64,000 nt of DNA from Candidatus Aquiluna sp. IMCC13023. Its GTDB lineage: Bacteria > Actinomycetota > Actinomycetes > Actinomycetales > Microbacteriaceae. The position numbers and the translations under genes are program-made. Shown one piece after another: positions 25,691 to 34,150 of the stretch. The notes beneath the pieces are model-generated. The model did not search any database. It worked only from the letters and a program-made list of their open reading frames with translations, and was not told where the DNA came from. How positions within the stretch are numbered: the first letter of the stretch is position 1; every line of letters begins with the position of its first letter. Where the stretch lies: NCBI RefSeq assembly GCF_000257665.1, contig NZ_AJKR01000002.1, forward strand, positions 186,001 through 250,000, given 5' to 3'.

Positions 25691-26261
25691 CAGTCTGAAC
25701 CCATTTAGCAAGACCGGCCCAGTGGCCCCAGCCCTGATCAAATGAAAAGTGTCCTGCCCCTGGAAAAATTAGCGGCTCTAGATTGAGTGCAGGTCCATAG
25801 ATACCGATTCCTCTAGGAAGCCACTGGTCATCATCGCTTGCTATAACGGTCAAACTTTTTGCCCACTTATGAGCGCTTATCGATAGCTCCGGATTATCCA
25901 AGTCAAGCGGCGAGCCTTCTATGCCATCGGTATCAGTAAGTTGGTTTGGGTCCGGTGGTGCTATTAGTAGCGCTCGATCAAATGGTTCTGTGAATAGGTC
26001 ATTCATGGCAGCTACTAGCCAATTGGTAGTCCCGAGCGAATGGCAAATAGCGATCTTTTCGCCGCCTTCAACCTCGTCCATCATGTTGGCTTCTTGGCGC
26101 AATAGCTCTTGCCACTTTGCCGTATCGGGGGTGTCAGGGTCTGGGAACTGCGGGTACCAAACTTGGTTCCCATTGTTTCTTAGCTCTGCTGCAGCAAGCC
26201 TCGCCCAGTGACCAGCGGGCCGAATGTTGGTCCAGCCGTGGTGGATCAGAACTTTCTTCAC
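25662..26261 (-). CDS. RBBP9/YdeN-family serine hydrolase
   Basis: 199 residues of small alpha/beta-hydrolase. IHHGWTNIRPAGHW at the N-terminus and WYPQFPDPDTPD are typical of the YdeN/RBBP9 family. The nucleophile serine is in CHSLGT, the acid likely in ASDDDQWLP and the histidine in GAGHFSF. Family members hydrolyse small esters; physiological substrates are mostly unknown. It is a single gene, convergent with the MFS transporter. Confidence 0.85.
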   Translation of the reverse strand: MKKVLIHHGWTNIRPAGHWARLAAAELRNNGNQVWYPQFPDPDTPDTAKWQELLRQEANMMDEVEGGEKIAICHSLGTTNWLVAAMNDLFTEPFDRALLIAPPDPNQLTDTDGIEGSPLDLDNPELSISAHKWAKSLTVIASDDDQWLPRGIGIYGPALNLEPLIFPGAGHFSFDQGWGHWAGLAKWVQTANPQDLRQR

Positions 26262-26306
26262 AAAATTATCTTTCCATAAATTCGAAAGGGCACTTGATCT
26301 AATCGT

Positions 26307-28397
26307 CTAGTTTCCAGCCTTCAACCGCAACGAGTTGGCAACCACCGAAACCGATGAGAATGCCATTGCTACGCCAGCAAGCATTGGGTTCAAGAGCCCT
26401 AGAGCCGCAACGGGAATCAGAACTATGTTGTAGCCAAAAGCCCAACCTAAATTCTGCAAGATGTTCCGGTAGGTTCGCGTTCCAAGCTTGAGAGCAAAAG
26501 CAATAGCACGGGGGTCATCATCTAAAATAGTGATGGCGCTTGCGGCCTGGGCCGCGTGAGCTCCAGAGCCCATTGCGATGCCAACGTCAGCCTTGGCAAG
26601 TGCTGACACGTCGTTTATACCGTCACCAACCATTGCAACTGGTTCGTTGTAGGCCGATAGTAATTCCAGTTTGCCCTCGGGGGATACGTGCCCCTTGTAG
26701 TCAGTAATACCTAGTTGCTCTGCTACTTCGCCGACTCGTGCCGGGTTATCTCCGGACAATAGATACGGGCTAAAGCCGGCTGCTTTTAGCTCATCCATTG
26801 CTTGCTTGGAGGTTGGCCTTGGCTTATCTGAGAGCTCGATGAGCCCTCGGGCAACATTGTCCCAAGCCACCACAACAAGAGTGTTTGGACCGGCATTTTC
26901 AAGCGCTTCATCTAGCTCGGCTTGGTTTTGATAACTCCCAGGCTTTTCAACCGAGACCATCACCGAATCAACTTTTCCTGTGAGTCCGTTTCCAGCGACT
27001 TCGATTACGTCAGTTGCTACAAGATCGTGGGGAGTTTCCGCGATTGCTTTAGAGACCGGGTGCTTGCTGGTAACTGCGACCGCAGAAGCTTTTTCCAACA
27101 TAGCCTCGGTGCTGATGCCCGACAAACCGGTTGCTTTGATGATGGCAAGTTTGCCGTCGGTTAGCGTGCCGGTCTTGTCCAAGAGGACATGCCTGGTCTT
27201 TGCTAGCAAGCGAAGTGAGTCCGGGGTTCTTACAACCACGGACTTTTTGGTTCCGATTCCGGTGGCAACCACCAGGCTCATCGGGACGGCAATCCCCAGG
27301 GCACATGGGCAGGCAATCACTATTACGGAGATTGCCGCCTTGATGGCGATGTCTTGTTCTCCAAGGAAGAACCAAATCAAGTAGGTGGCAATGGCGATGA
27401 GGATCACCAGTGGCACAAAGATCTTTGAAATTGAATCGGTTAACGATGCCAGCTTGGACTTCTGGGCAGTTGCTTCTCGAACTAGATCTGCGATCTTGGC
27501 AAGTCTTGAAGAAGAGGAAACTGCCATTACTTCAATTCTTATTTCACCCTGCAAGTTCGTGGTTCCGGCCGTAACTGGCTCGCCGGTTTGCAGGTCCTGG
27601 GGGAGTGATTCTCCGGTGAGGGTGGAAGTGTCGATTGATGCGAATGCTGATAGGAGCCTTCCATCGGCTGGAATAGCTTCACCTGCTGAAACCAAGACAA
27701 TCATTTGTTTGCGGAGCGAGCTGGTCGCGACGTCCTCACGCTTACCGTCAATTTCAACGGTCGCTGTTTCAGGAATCGCGCTCAGCAGTGCGCGAACGGA
27801 GTCAGTAGCGCTCTTTCTTGCTCTTACTTCTATGTAGCGCCCGAGTAATACAACCGATGGCACAACCGCAGCGGTTTCAAAGTAGGTGTGCATCTGACCG
27901 GCAAGAATCATATAAACGCTGTAGCCATAGGCGACGCTCGATCCAAGCGAAACAAGCGTGTCCATGGTGGCATCAAAGTGACGCAGGTTCTTTATGGCCG
28001 CCGCGTGGAAAGGCCAAGCCACATAAAAAATCACAACGGTGGCAGCAGCCCAAACTATGTAGTTGCTGTATTGAAATTGGAAACCAGGGACCATAGCTAA
28101 AAGCACCGCTACTAGCGACGCTACGCCACCGGCAATAAGACGAGGCTTCAGGGTTTTGAGTTCTGACTTGCCGGTGCCAACCCGGTAGCCGGCGCTTTCA
28201 ACGGCTCCTGCAATCACCGAAGAGTCCAGCGGGTTGATTAGTTGGAGGTGAGCCTTCTCGGTTGCGAAATCTACGTAAGCACTTACTCCATCCAGCTTGT
28301 TTAGATTCTTCTCAACTCTCCTGGCGCAGGCGGTGCAAGTCATTCCCTCGATTTCAATATCGAGTAATTCAACGCCTACCAGGTTGGTATTAGGCAT
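26307..28397 (-). CDS. copA: Copper-translocating P-type ATPase
   Basis: 696 residues. It has one N-terminal heavy-metal domain with GMTCTACARR (from about residue 18), the membrane metal motif CPC in VIACPCALG, the actuator TGES, the phosphorylation site DKTGT, the SKHPVSKA histidine-proline motif and GDGINDVSALAKADVGIAMGSG near the C-terminus. The CPC and HP combination is that of P1B-1 pumps, which export Cu(I). It overlaps the copZ gene by 8 bases, forming copZ-copA, and lies downstream of an ArsR-type regulator on the same strand. Confidence 0.95.
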   Translation of the reverse strand: MPNTNLVGVELLDIEIEGMTCTACARRVEKNLNKLDGVSAYVDFATEKAHLQLINPLDSSVIAGAVESAGYRVGTGKSELKTLKPRLIAGGVASLVAVLLAMVPGFQFQYSNYIVWAAATVVIFYVAWPFHAAAIKNLRHFDATMDTLVSLGSSVAYGYSVYMILAGQMHTYFETAAVVPSVVLLGRYIEVRARKSATDSVRALLSAIPETATVEIDGKREDVATSSLRKQMIVLVSAGEAIPADGRLLSAFASIDTSTLTGESLPQDLQTGEPVTAGTTNLQGEIRIEVMAVSSSSRLAKIADLVREATAQKSKLASLTDSISKIFVPLVILIAIATYLIWFFLGEQDIAIKAAISVIVIACPCALGIAVPMSLVVATGIGTKKSVVVRTPDSLRLLAKTRHVLLDKTGTLTDGKLAIIKATGLSGISTEAMLEKASAVAVTSKHPVSKAIAETPHDLVATDVIEVAGNGLTGKVDSVMVSVEKPGSYQNQAELDEALENAGPNTLVVVAWDNVARGLIELSDKPRPTSKQAMDELKAAGFSPYLLSGDNPARVGEVAEQLGITDYKGHVSPEGKLELLSAYNEPVAMVGDGINDVSALAKADVGIAMGSGAHAAQAASAITILDDDPRAIAFALKLGTRTYRNILQNLGWAFGYNIVLIPVAALGLLNPMLAGVAMAFSSVSVVANSLRLKAGN

Positions 28398-28611
28398 CTA
28401 TTTTTGCGAAGCTAACTGCCTGGTAACCGGCTTCTTCAACGGCTTCCGTGAACTGCTCGTCAGTCACACCTGTCGAGGTAACCACTGCGGTTCCGCTTGC
28501 GTGATCAACCTTTACGCTCTCAACGCCTTCAAGGGTTGCGATTTCATTGGTGACACTCATCTCGCAGTGCCCGCAGGTCATGCCGGTAATTGCTATTTCA
28601 GTTTTTGACAT
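28390..28611 (-). CDS. copZ: Heavy-metal-associated domain copper chaperone
   Basis: 73 residues forming a single HMA fold with the metal-binding loop GMTCGHCEMSV near residue 10. Such chaperones carry Cu(I) to the CopA pump, whose gene starts inside its 3' end. It is preceded by a good ribosome site (AGGAGAGA) and follows the ArsR-type regulator gene by 35 bases. Confidence 0.92.
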   Translation of the reverse strand: MSKTEIAITGMTCGHCEMSVTNEIATLEGVESVKVDHASGTAVVTSTGVTDEQFTEAVEEAGYQAVSFAKIDA

Positions 28612-28646
28612 TCTCTCTCCTTATTTTGAGTTGTTGTTTTAGATGC

Positions 28647-28979
28647 TCATGCGAACAGCTGCGCTATCTGACTCCAGCGTGCCTTGTTCAACGAATACCA
28701 AATCCAGGTGCCGCGGCGTTGTTTTTCAACTAAGTCAACTTCCGCGAGTTTCTTGAGGTGATGGCTAATCGTTGGCTGGCTAAGCCCCAGCGGACCCGTT
28801 AGGTCGCAAGCGCAGCTTTCCTGGAGATCCGCCTTGGCGATCAGGGCTAAAATCTGAAGTCTGGTTGGGTCGGCAACCGCCTTAAGCAGCGCAGAGATAT
28901 CCTCGGCCTTGGCTCTTGCCATCGGCTCCGCGGTGCTGGCTGGCGCGCAATCTGCGAGCGTAAGTAAATTTTTATTCAT
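28647..28979 (-). CDS. arsR: ArsR-family metal(loid)-sensing repressor
   Basis: 110 residues with a winged helix: DPTRLQILALI, then LGLSQPTISHHLKKL as the recognition helix, and RRGTWIWYSLN for the wing. Cysteines are at 11, 56 and 58 (ADCAPA and ESCACDL). This resembles the three-cysteine As(III) site of actinobacterial ArsR1. It is divergent from the aquaporin-arsC pair and co-directional with copZ-copA, so arsenic sensing is most likely, while control of copper genes is possible. Confidence 0.88.
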   Translation of the reverse strand: MNKNLLTLADCAPASTAEPMARAKAEDISALLKAVADPTRLQILALIAKADLQESCACDLTGPLGLSQPTISHHLKKLAEVDLVEKQRRGTWIWYSLNKARWSQIAQLFA

Positions 28980-29009
28980 CTTCTATTCACCCTATACATC
29001 GATACACGT

Positions 29010-29055
29010 CTATAAATTCCCGAATGTCTGCTATAAATAGATAACCATCTATAAA
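29010..29055. promoter_or_regulatory. Repeated CTATAAA boxes and palindrome; candidate ArsR operator
   Basis: CTATAAA occurs at 29010-29016, 29031-29037 and 29049-29055. ATAGAT (29037-29042) and ATCTAT (29047-29052) make a 6-4-6 inverted repeat. The stretch sits in the 158-base space between the divergent arsR and aquaporin genes, where an ArsR dimer would be expected to bind. Confidence 0.5.
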
Positions 29056-29137
29056 CTACTTCCAACTCTAGTTCAGAAAGCACAACAAAACCATTACTAA
29101 CAGCCGACGCACAACCGTAAGTAAGTACCTGGCCGAG

Positions 29138-29776
29138 TTGCTAGGAACATTTCTTATTGTTTTGACCGTGGTGGGTTCCGGACACATGGTCTCTTCATTG
29201 GGTGCCGACGAGACGGTTGGGCTAGCGGCGATTGCCGGAGCCGTTGGACTAGTTTTATTTGTGGCCATCAGCATGTTCCGATCCATCAGCGGAGCTCACT
29301 TCAATCCAGTGGTCACGATTGCCTTCGGCATCAGAAAGCAGATTGATCTCAAGACCGGATTTATCTATGTAGTGATGCAGCTGCTGGGCGCGTTCTTGGG
29401 CGCAGTTGTCGCAAACCTGATGTTTGGTGTCTATGCGGTAGCCGCAGGAACTGTTCAACGACTAACTATGCAGACTTTTGTTGGCGAGATTGTTGCCACC
29501 GCAGGTCTCTTGCTTATAGTGCTGTTATTGGTGGATCAAGGGAAGCTTTCCTTGATCGCCCCCAGTATCGGAGCCTGGGTTGCTGCCGGCCACTTATTCA
29601 CTTCATCGACTTCTTTTGCAAACCCGGCTGTGACATTTGGTCGAGCCTTTACTGATGCTGTGACTGGCATCAACTTCGCATCGGTGCCCGGTTTTGTAAT
29701 CGGGCAACTAATTGGTGCGGGAGTCGCACTGACTTTGTTTTATTTTCTATCAACCAAGAAGGAGCAAAATGTCTGA
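29138..29776 (+). CDS. MIP-family aquaglyceroporin, probable arsenite channel
   Basis: About 212 residues, six hydrophobic helices. The first NPA loop is clear (SGAHFNPVVTIAFG); the second is NPAVTFGRAFTD. The gene sits between arsR and arsC, overlapping arsC by 8 bases, which is the place arsenite efflux pumps usually occupy. In Sinorhizobium meliloti an aquaporin (AqpS) in this place lets arsenite leak out after arsenate reduction. The TTG at 29138 falls inside the normal N-terminal motif (KYLAELLGTF), so the true start is probably upstream, at CTG 29129 or ATT 29093; no ribosome site decides it. Confidence 0.88.
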   Translation: MLGTFLIVLTVVGSGHMVSSLGADETVGLAAIAGAVGLVLFVAISMFRSISGAHFNPVVTIAFGIRKQIDLKTGFIYVVMQLLGAFLGAVVANLMFGVYAVAAGTVQRLTMQTFVGEIVATAGLLLIVLLLVDQGKLSLIAPSIGAWVAAGHLFTSSTSFANPAVTFGRAFTDAVTGINFASVPGFVIGQLIGAGVALTLFYFLSTKKEQNV

Positions 29777-30191
29777 GCCAATTTCATCGGTGATGTTTGT
29801 CTGTGTTCACAACGCCGGTCGTAGCCAGATGGCAGCCGGCTACCTGTCACATTTGGCAGGAGACCGCGTTGAAGTCAGGTCGTCCGGAACAATGCCGGCT
29901 GACAAGGTCAATCCAGCGGTTGTCGAGGCGATGCTTGAAGAGGGCATTGACATCTCCAGCAACACCCCCAAGGTTTTGACCGACGAAGACGTCAAGGCGA
30001 GTGACTACGTAATAACAATGGGTTGCGGTGACGCTTGCCCGTTTTATCCAGGAAAAATCTACCTCGATTGGGTGCTAACGGATCCAGCCGGCCAAGGAGT
30101 CGACACCGTGCGCCCCATACGCGACGAGATCCGCGGGCTCGTTGAAAAACTAATTGCTGAAATAGACCAAAAGGCTGGCTCTACCAAGTAA
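29769..30191 (+). CDS. arsC: Arsenate reductase, low-molecular-weight phosphatase type
   Basis: 140 residues. The phosphatase-like loop VCVHNAGRSQM contains catalytic Cys12; further cysteines in MGCGDACPF (Cys86, Cys90) and the DWVLTDPAG aspartate complete the active site. The MGCGD-CP arrangement is that of actinobacterial, mycothiol-dependent arsenate reductases rather than the thioredoxin type. It reduces arsenate to arsenite, which would leave through the preceding aquaporin. ATG 29769 has AAGGAG upstream within the aquaporin 3' end. Confidence 0.92.
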   Translation: MSEPISSVMFVCVHNAGRSQMAAGYLSHLAGDRVEVRSSGTMPADKVNPAVVEAMLEEGIDISSNTPKVLTDEDVKASDYVITMGCGDACPFYPGKIYLDWVLTDPAGQGVDTVRPIRDEIRGLVEKLIAEIDQKAGSTK

Positions 30192-30239
30192 ACCTGGGGG
30201 AGTTCTCAAGCGCCATAACGAGTCGAGTCAGAGCGTGAT

Positions 30240-31247
30240 TTAGCGCCCGGCTCCCTGAGCTATGGGGCAATCAAAAGGATCGCGGGCTTGGAGTCCAACA
30301 CGATTTAGGTAACTCACGACGATGCCATAGGAGCGCACTAAGGATGTCTCCGTATAGGTAATAGAGCGCTCCTGGCAGTAGGCCTTGACCATTTTTGCGG
30401 CCTTGGCTAAGGCGGGGCGAGGCATGTTTGGGAACAAGTGGTGCTCGATCTGATAGTTGAGACCGCCCATGGCAAGATCCATGGCAGTACCCCCGGTGAT
30501 GTTCCGACTGGTCAGGACTTGACGGCGCAGGAAGTCCACTTTGACATCTCGCCCAATAATGGGCATGCCCTTGTGATTGGGAGCAAAAGAGGCCCCCATA
30601 TAAACACCAAAGACGGCTAATTGTGTCACCAAGAAAACGCTTGCTATGCCCCAGGGCATGAACCAAAAGACCAAGGCAAACAGGATGATGTGACGGGCGA
30701 GCAACATCGTGATCTCAGAACCGCGAGCCTCAATCTTTTTTCTGGAGAAGGCGCGCTTGAAGCCCTGGATGTGAAGGTTAAGCCCCTCTAAGGTCAAAAG
30801 CGGAAAAAAGAGCCACCCTTGACGTTTCACAATCGCGCGCTGCAAACCTGTGGTGGTAGAAGCAATGTCTTGCCTGAACACGACGACATCGGATTCAATG
30901 TCAGGGTCTTTGCCCACCGTGTTCGGGTTGGCATGGTGTCTAGAGTGTTTGCTCATCCACCAGGAGTAACTAATACCCACGACTAGGTTTGCAATGATTC
31001 GCCCCCAGAGATCATTCGAGTTGCCGCTGGCAAATACTGCCTTGTGGGCCAATTCGTGAGCAAGAAAAGCAAATTGAGTCAGCACGATGGCTAGCAGTGG
31101 AGCAAGAGCAACGCTCCACCACGAGGAGCCCAAGAAAATCATGCCGGTGACGGTGATACCGAGAACAACAACGAGTATCGACGCGAGCACGCCATAGTAG
31201 CCGTGGCGCCTACGCAATAAACCTGCGGACTTGATGTTTTTCATCAA
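30240..31247 (-). CDS. Membrane fatty acid desaturase
   Basis: About 335 residues with the three histidine boxes of acyl-lipid/acyl-CoA desaturases: HELAHKA, HSRHHANPN and QIEHHLFP, which hold the di-iron centre, plus four likely membrane helices. It would put a double bond in membrane lipid chains, for example on cooling. The frame stays open upstream of TTG 31247 and reads QYTSDFAGL there, which continues the family's N-terminal pattern. No ATG, GTG or TTG exists in that part, so the annotated N-terminus may be short or a frameshift may be present. Confidence 0.9.
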   Translation of the reverse strand: MMKNIKSAGLLRRRHGYYGVLASILVVVLGITVTGMIFLGSSWWSVALAPLLAIVLTQFAFLAHELAHKAVFASGNSNDLWGRIIANLVVGISYSWWMSKHSRHHANPNTVGKDPDIESDVVVFRQDIASTTTGLQRAIVKRQGWLFFPLLTLEGLNLHIQGFKRAFSRKKIEARGSEITMLLARHIILFALVFWFMPWGIASVFLVTQLAVFGVYMGASFAPNHKGMPIIGRDVKVDFLRRQVLTSRNITGGTAMDLAMGGLNYQIEHHLFPNMPRPALAKAAKMVKAYCQERSITYTETSLVRSYGIVVSYLNRVGLQARDPFDCPIAQGAGR

Positions 31248-31546
31248 TCCTGCAAAGTCTGAGGTGTACTGGTGCGCAGCGGGGTCAATCCGAGAGGGGC
31301 TGTCGTTTTTTCGGTCAAGTATTGGTGAGATACGAACTCGTCTCAGTCATCGGGGCTTCTCAGCGTAAAAGACGCTCACACCGCCTCGATAACCCAAAGC
31401 TAACGCCTTTTCCTGTGTTTTAGCTGTAGGAAGTCAGGGTTTCACACAAAATCCGTGAACGTAGCTCAGGCCTCGACAGCCAGAAACCGTTACTCCCCGG
31501 CCGGATTTGACCCACGATTGGGCCAGGAGAGCCAAAAAACTTCTAA
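31248..31546. other. Gene-free 5' region between desaturase and iron transporter
   Basis: About 300 bases. The part up to about 31350 may encode the true N-terminus of the desaturase on the minus strand. An ATG on that strand (about 31351) opens a short frame that stops before joining the desaturase frame. I see no gene or RNA in 31360-31546. Confidence 0.45.
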
Positions 31547-31577
31547 TTGACAAACAACTTAGGTTTACCTAACCTAT
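31547..31577 (+). promoter_or_regulatory. Promoter overlapped by a DtxR/IdeR-type iron box
   Basis: TTGACA (31547-31552) and TAACCT (31570-31575) are 17 bases apart. The -10 box lies inside TTAGGTTTACCTAACCTAT (31559-31577), which agrees at 16 of 19 positions with the DtxR/IdeR consensus iron box. Iron-loaded repressor bound here would block transcription of the downstream iron ABC transporter. Confidence 0.85.
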
Positions 31578-31621
31578 TCAGAGCGGCGGTAAATAAGCGC
31601 CAAAAAAGACAGGGATCCTAA

Positions 31622-32623
31622 TTGTTCAAGAAGCCTCTCGCTTTAGTTTTAGCCGCGGTTGCGGCAGTTTCAGTTTCTGGCTGCACGGCAGAAGCAGCGC
31701 TACCGGATAAATCCTCAATCACCGTTTACGCGGGCAGGAGCGAAGCATTAATTCAACCGATGGTTGATCAGTTCACTTTAGACACCGGCATCGAGGTTGA
31801 GGTTAGATACGCCGGAAGCGCAGAGCTCGCGGCTCAGCTTTTGGAAGAGGGGCAAAACTCTCCCGCGGATGTCTTTTTCGCTCAAGATGCCGGAGCTCTT
31901 GGAGCCGTTGCAAAGGCTGCCCTACTTACCAAATTGCCGGATGAAATTTTGGGCCTAGTTTCCCCTCAGTACTCAGCAGCCGATGGCAGCTGGGTTGGAG
32001 TCTCCGGTCGAGTAAGGGTTTTTGTTTACAACCCGGACACGGTGGCCAGTGTCCCTAGCTCGGTTTTTGATCTAGCGGAACCAGAATGGCAGGGCAGAAT
32101 CGCCATCGCCCCAACAAATGCTTCTTTCCAGGCGTTTGTAACCGCCATGCGCGTTCTTCACGGCGAAGACAAGACTCTTGAATGGCTTCGGGCCATGAAA
32201 ACCAACGCCGTGATCTACGAGAAAAACTCTGCGATCCTGGAAGCAGTCGAGAGCAAGATTGTTGATGCTGGCCTTATAAATCACTACTACTGGTTTGCTA
32301 TGGGCAGAGAAATCGGCTTCGAGAACCTCACTTCACGCTTGGGTCAATTTGAAGCCCGAGACGTCGGCAACCTCATCAACGCTGCTGGAGTTGGAATCGT
32401 TAGTGACTCGAATGCTGCCAGAAGTTTTGTGGAGTATCTCCTCAGTCAGACCGGCCAGCAGTATTTTGTTGATCAGACCAGCGAGTATCCATTGATTTCC
32501 GGGATCGAAGCTGGAGTCGACCTGACCCCGCTTAGCCAAATACCGGCTCCAGACATTGACCTCAGCGACCTAGATAGTCTCGAAGAAACACTTAATTTGA
32601 TTCGGGAGGCTGGGCTTATTTAG
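31622..32623 (+). CDS. Ferric iron ABC transporter, substrate-binding lipoprotein
   Basis: 333 residues with a lipoprotein signal (lipobox VSGC, Cys21). ITVYAGRSEALIQPMVDQF is the usual opening of FbpA/FutA-type iron-binding proteins. Tyrosines in NHYYWFAMG sit where family members bind Fe(III). The TTG start follows GGGA. It is the first gene of a three-gene transporter operon (binding protein, permease, ATPase) placed behind an iron box, which strongly supports iron as the cargo. A late DIDLSDLDSLEETLNLI tail is as in homologues. Confidence 0.9.
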   Translation: MFKKPLALVLAAVAAVSVSGCTAEAALPDKSSITVYAGRSEALIQPMVDQFTLDTGIEVEVRYAGSAELAAQLLEEGQNSPADVFFAQDAGALGAVAKAALLTKLPDEILGLVSPQYSAADGSWVGVSGRVRVFVYNPDTVASVPSSVFDLAEPEWQGRIAIAPTNASFQAFVTAMRVLHGEDKTLEWLRAMKTNAVIYEKNSAILEAVESKIVDAGLINHYYWFAMGREIGFENLTSRLGQFEARDVGNLINAAGVGIVSDSNAARSFVEYLLSQTGQQYFVDQTSEYPLISGIEAGVDLTPLSQIPAPDIDLSDLDSLEETLNLIREAGLI

Positions 32624-32635
32624 CCAGGTAGACAG

Positions 32636-34150
32636 ATGCGTAAACCACCGGCACTGCTAGTAGTTTTTGGGGTTAGTGCTGCCCTGTTGGCGGTTCTCCC
32701 AATCGGTTACTTGGTGCTTAGGCTCTTTGAGGGCTTCGATAAAGCCCTGGCTGAGTTGCTTCGACTAAGGACCCTTGAGTTATTGGGCAACACGATTTTG
32801 TTAGTGACTGCGGTTTCAATAAGTGCTTTGGTGCTCGGGTTTGCGCAGGCCTGGTTGACTACCCGTTCCAATGTGAAATTTGCAGCGGTGTTTGCAGTAC
32901 TGGCTGCACTCCCGCTTGCGATTCCTTCCTACGTAATGGCGCTTGGATACATATCGATCTTTCCTAATTTCTCTGGGTTTTTTGCCTCTTGGCTGGTTCT
33001 TACTCTGGCCACCAGCCCCTATGTTTTCTTGGGGGTTACCGCTGCCTTGGTGAGAATCGATACTGCTAGCGAAGAGGTGGCAAGAACGCTGGGGCTTGGA
33101 AGGTTTCAGGTGTTGCGGCGGATCACTTGGCCGCAGGTCAGACCTGCGGCAACGGCTGCAGTTTTATTGGTGGCACTTTATGTGTTGAGTGAATTTGGAG
33201 CTATTGCGCTCTTGCGCTACGACACCTTCACCAGGGCAATCTATAACGCCTATCGAGGTTCTTTCGACAGAACCTCTGCCGCCGCTCTCGCACTTGTTCT
33301 TTTGGCGATCACACTCATTGTGATCTGGTTTGAGCGTCGCTATCGAGGTGGCTATCTTGCAAACACCAAGGCGCTCAGTAAAAGAGTCAGGGTTGATCTA
33401 GGTTCCTGGTCCTGGGCGGCAATGGCTGGACTCACGTTGGTCGCCTTGGTCAGTGTTGGCGTTCCAATCTTTAGCCTTTTAGTTTGGAGCCTCCAGGGAA
33501 GTGCGAGCTTGGATCTAGCGATGCTGCTCGATGCTCTTTGGGGCTCGGTGCGCTTGGCTCTCATATCAGGACTAGTGATTGGGGTTTTCGCCACCGCGGT
33601 AGCGCTCTGGGCTGTTCGGTATCGGACCAAGCTGGGCGTATTGGTCGAGACAGTTTCCTGGGCAACCCATGCGCTTCCGGCTGTCGTTGTTGGTTTAGCG
33701 CTGGTGTTTTTTGGAGCCAATATCACGCCTTGGATTTACCAGACAACCTGGATGCTGGTTATCGCCTACATGATTTTGTTCTTACCTAATGCACTGGCAG
33801 CAATCAGCACACCAATTGCTCAAGTTCCCAAAGACCTAGAAGATGTTTCTCAGTCGCTTGGAGTTCCTGCAAACCGAACCTTATTCAAGGTGGTGTTGCC
33901 GATTGCATTTCCGGGGATCATCGCGGGTGTTGGTTTGGTTGCACTTACCGTGCTGAAAGAATTACCCGCAACTTTGTTATTGCGACCGACTGAAACCAAC
34001 ACTCTGGCAACCAGGCTCTGGGGCGCAACCGAAGATCTTGCGTACTCCCAAGCAGCACCATACGCGCTGCTACTGGTTATTATTGCTGGGCTACCTGCGC
34101 TCGCTTTGAACTCTCAGGCCAGGAAGGCGCTATCGGAGGTTCGAGGCTAA
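32636..34150 (+). CDS. Ferric iron ABC transporter, fused double permease
   Basis: 504 residues with two copies of the binding-protein-dependent permease domain, about twelve helices, as in FbpB/SfuB. Each half has an EAA-type loop that docks on the ATPase: EEVARTLGLGRFQVLRRITWPQ in the first half and EDVSQSLGVPANRTLFKVVLP in the second. It begins 12 bases after the binding protein gene, and its TAA shares bases with the ATPase ATG (TAATG). Confidence 0.9.
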   Translation: MRKPPALLVVFGVSAALLAVLPIGYLVLRLFEGFDKALAELLRLRTLELLGNTILLVTAVSISALVLGFAQAWLTTRSNVKFAAVFAVLAALPLAIPSYVMALGYISIFPNFSGFFASWLVLTLATSPYVFLGVTAALVRIDTASEEVARTLGLGRFQVLRRITWPQVRPAATAAVLLVALYVLSEFGAIALLRYDTFTRAIYNAYRGSFDRTSAAALALVLLAITLIVIWFERRYRGGYLANTKALSKRVRVDLGSWSWAAMAGLTLVALVSVGVPIFSLLVWSLQGSASLDLAMLLDALWGSVRLALISGLVIGVFATAVALWAVRYRTKLGVLVETVSWATHALPAVVVGLALVFFGANITPWIYQTTWMLVIAYMILFLPNALAAISTPIAQVPKDLEDVSQSLGVPANRTLFKVVLPIAFPGIIAGVGLVALTVLKELPATLLLRPTETNTLATRLWGATEDLAYSQAAPYALLLVIIAGLPALALNSQARKALSEVRG

